64,000 nt of DNA from Gammaproteobacteria bacterium (GTDB lineage: Bacteria; Pseudomonadota; Gammaproteobacteria; 21-64-14): positions 86,983 through 150,982 of the forward strand of contig JALUXX010000016.1 of NCBI GenBank assembly GCA_027013145.1. The letters run 5' to 3'. Position numbers and translations under genes: made by a program. Under the pieces are notes generated by a model, which made no database searches, was not told the DNA's origin, and saw only the letters and a program-made list of their open reading frames with translations. Positions 61,630-64,000 of the stretch are shown here, piece by piece. Positions within the stretch are counted from its first letter, which is position 1, and every line of letters starts with the position of its first letter.

Positions 61630-62190
61630 ATGGCGGAACCGGAACAGGAAGAGGCCGCGGCGCCGGCCCCCAAGGCGGCGCCGGCGTGGCGCAAGTTCGT
61701 ACTGATCGGGGCCGGTGTCCTGCTGGTGATGGGCATCGGCATGGGTGTGACCCTGATGCTGGTGAAGACCGAACTGGCGCCGGCGGGCGCGGCGGCCCCG
61801 GCGCCCGCCGCCAAGGCCAAGTCCGCGGCCGCGAAGCACGCTGCCAAGCCGCGTCCCGACGAGTCCAAGGAGAAGCCCCTCTATCTGGCGCTCGACCCGG
61901 CCTTCGTCGCCAACCTCCAGGACCACGGGAGTCTGCGCTTCCTGCAGGTCGGGGTCGAAGTCATGACCCACCAGCAGCGCGTCATCGATGCGCTCAAGCT
62001 GAACATGCCCCAGATCCGCGACCGGCTGGTGATGCTCTTCAGCAGCCAGACGCTCGCCTCGGTGAGCACCCTGAAGGGTAAGGAGAAGCTGCGCAAGGAG
62101 GCCCTCGACCAGATCCGGCAGGTGATGCAGAAGGAGATCGGCGAGCCGGGCGTGGACGCCGTCTATTTCACCAGCTTCGTGATGCAGTAG
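61630..62190 (+). CDS. fliL: FliL basal-body-associated protein
   Basis: A 186-residue inner-membrane protein: short cytoplasmic acidic N-terminus, one membrane helix (about 22-45, FVLIGAGVLLVMGIGMGVTL), a Pro/Ala/Lys linker and a periplasmic FliL domain (FVANLQDHGSLRFLQVGVEV, ending VDAVYFTSFVMQ). FliL sits around the stator and increases torque. First gene after an RpoN promoter. Confidence 0.93.
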   Translation: MAEPEQEEAAAPAPKAAPAWRKFVLIGAGVLLVMGIGMGVTLMLVKTELAPAGAAAPAPAAKAKSAAAKHAAKPRPDESKEKPLYLALDPAFVANLQDHGSLRFLQVGVEVMTHQQRVIDALKLNMPQIRDRLVMLFSSQTLASVSTLKGKEKLRKEALDQIRQVMQKEIGEPGVDAVYFTSFVMQ

Positions 62191-62192
62191 CC

Positions 62193-63173
62193 ATGGCCGC
62201 CAACGACCTGCTGTCCCAGGAAGAGATCGATGCCCTGCTGCACGGCGTCTCCAGCGGGGACGTCGATACCGAGGGCGAGGCGCCGCCGCCCGGCGAGGCG
62301 CGCCCCTACGACTTCGCCAGCCAGGACCGGATCGTGCGCGGGCGCCTGCCCACGCTGGAGATGATCAACGAGCGCTTCGCGCGCTATTTCCGCACCTCGC
62401 TGTTCAACCTCCTGCGCCGCACCGGGGAGATCGGGGTCAACGGCGTGCAGATGCTCAAGTTCGCCGAGTACGTGCACAGCCTGTATGTCCCGACCAGCCT
62501 CAACATGGTGCGCATCAAGCCGCTGCACGGCACCGCGCTCCTGGTGCTGGACCCGAAGCTGGTGTTCATCATCGTCGACAACTTCTTCGGCGGCGACGGG
62601 CGCTTCCCGACCAAGATCGAGGGGCGCGAGTTCACGCCGACCGAGCGCCGCGTGATCCGCATGATCCTCGATCAGTCGTTCAAGGACCTCAAGCAGGCGT
62701 GGGCGGCGGTGTTGCCGGTGGAGTTCGAGTATCTGAGTTCCGAGGTCAATCCGCACTTCGCCAACATCGTCAGCCCCACCGAGGTGGTGGTCGTCAGCTC
62801 CTTCCACGTGGAGCTTGAGGGCGGCGGCGGCGACCTGCACGTGACCATGCCCTACGCGATGGTCGAGCCCATCCGTGAGCTGCTCGACGCCGGCGTGCAG
62901 AGCGATCGCGGCGAACTCGACGAGCGCTGGCTCAACGCGATGCGCGAGGAAGTGAAGAGCGCCGAACTGGAAGTCTGCAGCCGCCTGGTGGAGACGCAGA
63001 TCACCGTCGGCGAACTGATGCACCTGCGTCCGGGGGATGTGATCCCGGTCGAACTGCCGGAGACGGTGACCCTGACCGCGGAGGACATCCCGCTGTTCCG
63101 GGGGCGATTCGGGGTCTCCCAGGGACACAACGCCATCAAGATCCTCGAGCGCGTCGGGCGCCGGGGGTCCTAG
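62193..63173 (+). CDS. fliM: FliM motor switch protein
   Basis: A 326-residue C-ring protein. The N-terminus (NDLLSQEEIDALLHGV) is the CheY-P binding segment; the middle domain carries the NNFFGGDGRF-like region and the C-terminus is a SpoA domain (VGELMHLRPGDVIPVELPET). It starts 2 nt after fliL. Confidence 0.96.
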   Translation: MAANDLLSQEEIDALLHGVSSGDVDTEGEAPPPGEARPYDFASQDRIVRGRLPTLEMINERFARYFRTSLFNLLRRTGEIGVNGVQMLKFAEYVHSLYVPTSLNMVRIKPLHGTALLVLDPKLVFIIVDNFFGGDGRFPTKIEGREFTPTERRVIRMILDQSFKDLKQAWAAVLPVEFEYLSSEVNPHFANIVSPTEVVVVSSFHVELEGGGGDLHVTMPYAMVEPIRELLDAGVQSDRGELDERWLNAMREEVKSAELEVCSRLVETQITVGELMHLRPGDVIPVELPETVTLTAEDIPLFRGRFGVSQGHNAIKILERVGRRGS

Positions 63174-63194
63174 CAGCAGCAACGGGGAAACGTC

Positions 63195-63656
63195 ATGACC
63201 GAAACGAGCGAGACGACCGGAACCGAAGACGCCGCCGCGGAAGGCGACTGGGCGGCGGCCCTGGAGGAGCAGGCCGCCGCGGGCGGCGACGGTGCACCCG
63301 CGCAAGGAGCGGCGGAGACGGCCGCGGCGCAACCGGCCGTGGACCGGGCGCAGTTCGAGGAACTCGATCCGGAGCCGGCCGCGCCCCGCGACGGCGACGC
63401 CAATCTCGACGTGGTGCTCGACATCCCGGTGACGATCTCGATGGAGATCGGTCGCACGCGCATCCAGATCCGCAACCTGCTGCAGCTCAACCAGGGCTCC
63501 GTGGTGGAACTCGACCGCATCGCCGGCGAGCCGATGGACGTGCTCGTCAACGGGACGCTGATCGCCCACGGCGAGGTGGTGGTCGTCAACGAGAAGCTCG
63601 GCATCCGGTTGACCGACGTCATCAGCCCCAGCGAACGGATCCGCAAGCTGCGCTAG
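63195..63656 (+). CDS. fliN: FliN motor switch protein
   Basis: A 153-residue C-ring protein. The C-terminal SpoA domain (DIPVTISMEIGRTRIQIRNL, ending IRLTDVISPSERIRKLR) is complete. The N-terminal 65 or so residues are an acidic, Ala-rich extension typical of Proteobacterial FliN. It forms the lower C ring and docks FliH. Confidence 0.95.
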   Translation: MTETSETTGTEDAAAEGDWAAALEEQAAAGGDGAPAQGAAETAAAQPAVDRAQFEELDPEPAAPRDGDANLDVVLDIPVTISMEIGRTRIQIRNLLQLNQGSVVELDRIAGEPMDVLVNGTLIAHGEVVVVNEKLGIRLTDVISPSERIRKLR

Positions 63657-63679
63657 GCGCGGCGGGGCGGAGGTCGACG

Positions 63680-64000
63680 ATGCGTCCGACACGCAAACGA
63701 TGGGAGGCGACCGCACTGGCGGCGGTCTGGGCGGCGCTCCCGCGCCCGGCGCTGGCGGTCGCGGCGCCGACGCCCCGGCCGCTCACCTTCGGGCTCGATG
63801 CGGCCGTGCATGTCCTCCTCGGCCTCGGCGTGGTGCTCGCGCTGATCGTGTTGAGCGCCTGGGCGTACCGGCGCCTGGCACGTGTCCCGCGCGGCGTCGG
63901 CGGCGCGCTGCGCGTGCTCGGCGGCCTCTCCCTCGGGACGCGCGAGCGCGTCGTGCTCATCCAGGTCGGGGACGAACAGCTCCTGCTGGGGGTCGCCCCG
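63680..64000 (+). CDS. fliO: FliO export-gate assembly protein, N-terminal part (cut by window end)
   Basis: An open frame of 107 codons with no stop before the window end. It has a basic start with a signal-like hydrophobic run (about 10-28), then one membrane helix (about 38-58, AAVHVLLGLGVVLALIVLSA) and the FliO pattern LSLGTRERVVLIQVGDEQLLLG. FliO helps assemble the FliP/Q/R export gate. It follows fliN by 23 nt with GCGGAGG upstream; fliP should follow. Confidence 0.88.
   Translation, partial: MRPTRKRWEATALAAVWAALPRPALAVAAPTPRPLTFGLDAAVHVLLGLGVVLALIVLSAWAYRRLARVPRGVGGALRVLGGLSLGTRERVVLIQVGDEQLLLGVAP

Overview
This window comes from a high-GC, polarly flagellated gammaproteobacterium. 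The evidence is the Pseudomonas/Xanthomonas-type flagellar order (flgZ-flgN-flgM-flgA, cheV-cheR, flgBCDEFGHIJKL, fliC-flaG-fliD-fliS-fliT, fleQ-fleS-fleR, fliEFGHIJKLMNO), FleQ-type master regulation, and both RpoN and FliA promoter motifs. No species can be named from the sequence alone. I see no rRNA, phage, insertion sequence or CRISPR array. One tRNA gene is present.

Region 1 (1-12155) is an import locus. It opens with the end of an anion-type ABC system: a permease cut by the window edge and an ATPase with a C-terminal AAA-associated domain. Two overlapping minus-strand OmpR/PhoB-type winged-helix regulators follow, both with degenerate receiver halves. Divergent from them is a tightly packed plus-strand cluster: TonB-dependent receptor, ExbB, short ExbD, binding protein, two-domain permease, ATPase, a COG4280-like membrane protein with FTR1-like E-x-x-E helices, a 55-residue membrane protein and TonB. 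Together these would carry a ligand, probably a metal or metal complex, from the outer surface to the cytoplasm. The divergent intergenic region holds two 7-bp direct repeats with an 11-bp period, as in PhoB boxes.

Region 2 (12156-17631) is a mixed stretch: a PAS/GAF/GGDEF diguanylate cyclase, an exported metallo-beta-lactamase-fold protein, a lipoprotein built from two TonB_C-like repeats with conserved cysteine pairs, and tRNA-Ala(CGC).

Region 3 (17699-34346) is the first flagellar block. The minus-strand operon is chemoreceptor (CZB type), flgA, flgM, flgN, flgZ. Divergent from it are cheV and cheR, then an RpoN promoter and the rod/hook genes flgB to flgL.

Region 4 (34347-45597) lies between flgL and flagellin, the position of the flagellin glycosylation island in Pseudomonas aeruginosa. 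It starts with a decayed copy of the flgL 3' end and a near-perfect RpoN promoter. These lead into a FkbM-type methyltransferase and two giant multidomain glycosyltransferase proteins (about 1569 and 1771 residues). The giants share a homologous C-terminal half, and one contains a sulfotransferase-like domain. Part of the second gene has much lower GC than its surroundings. This is the most unusual system in the window.

Region 5 (45598-64000) is the second flagellar block: a short flagellin with a FliA promoter, cap, chaperones, an atypical PilZ protein, the FleQ/FleS/FleR regulators, and fliE to fliO, cut by the window end. RpoN motifs precede the glycosylation genes, fliD, fleS, fliK, fliL and, more weakly, fliE. 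Cyclic-di-GMP recurs as a theme in the GGDEF protein, the FlgZ-type PilZ protein, the atypical PilZ protein and FleQ with its LFRS motif.
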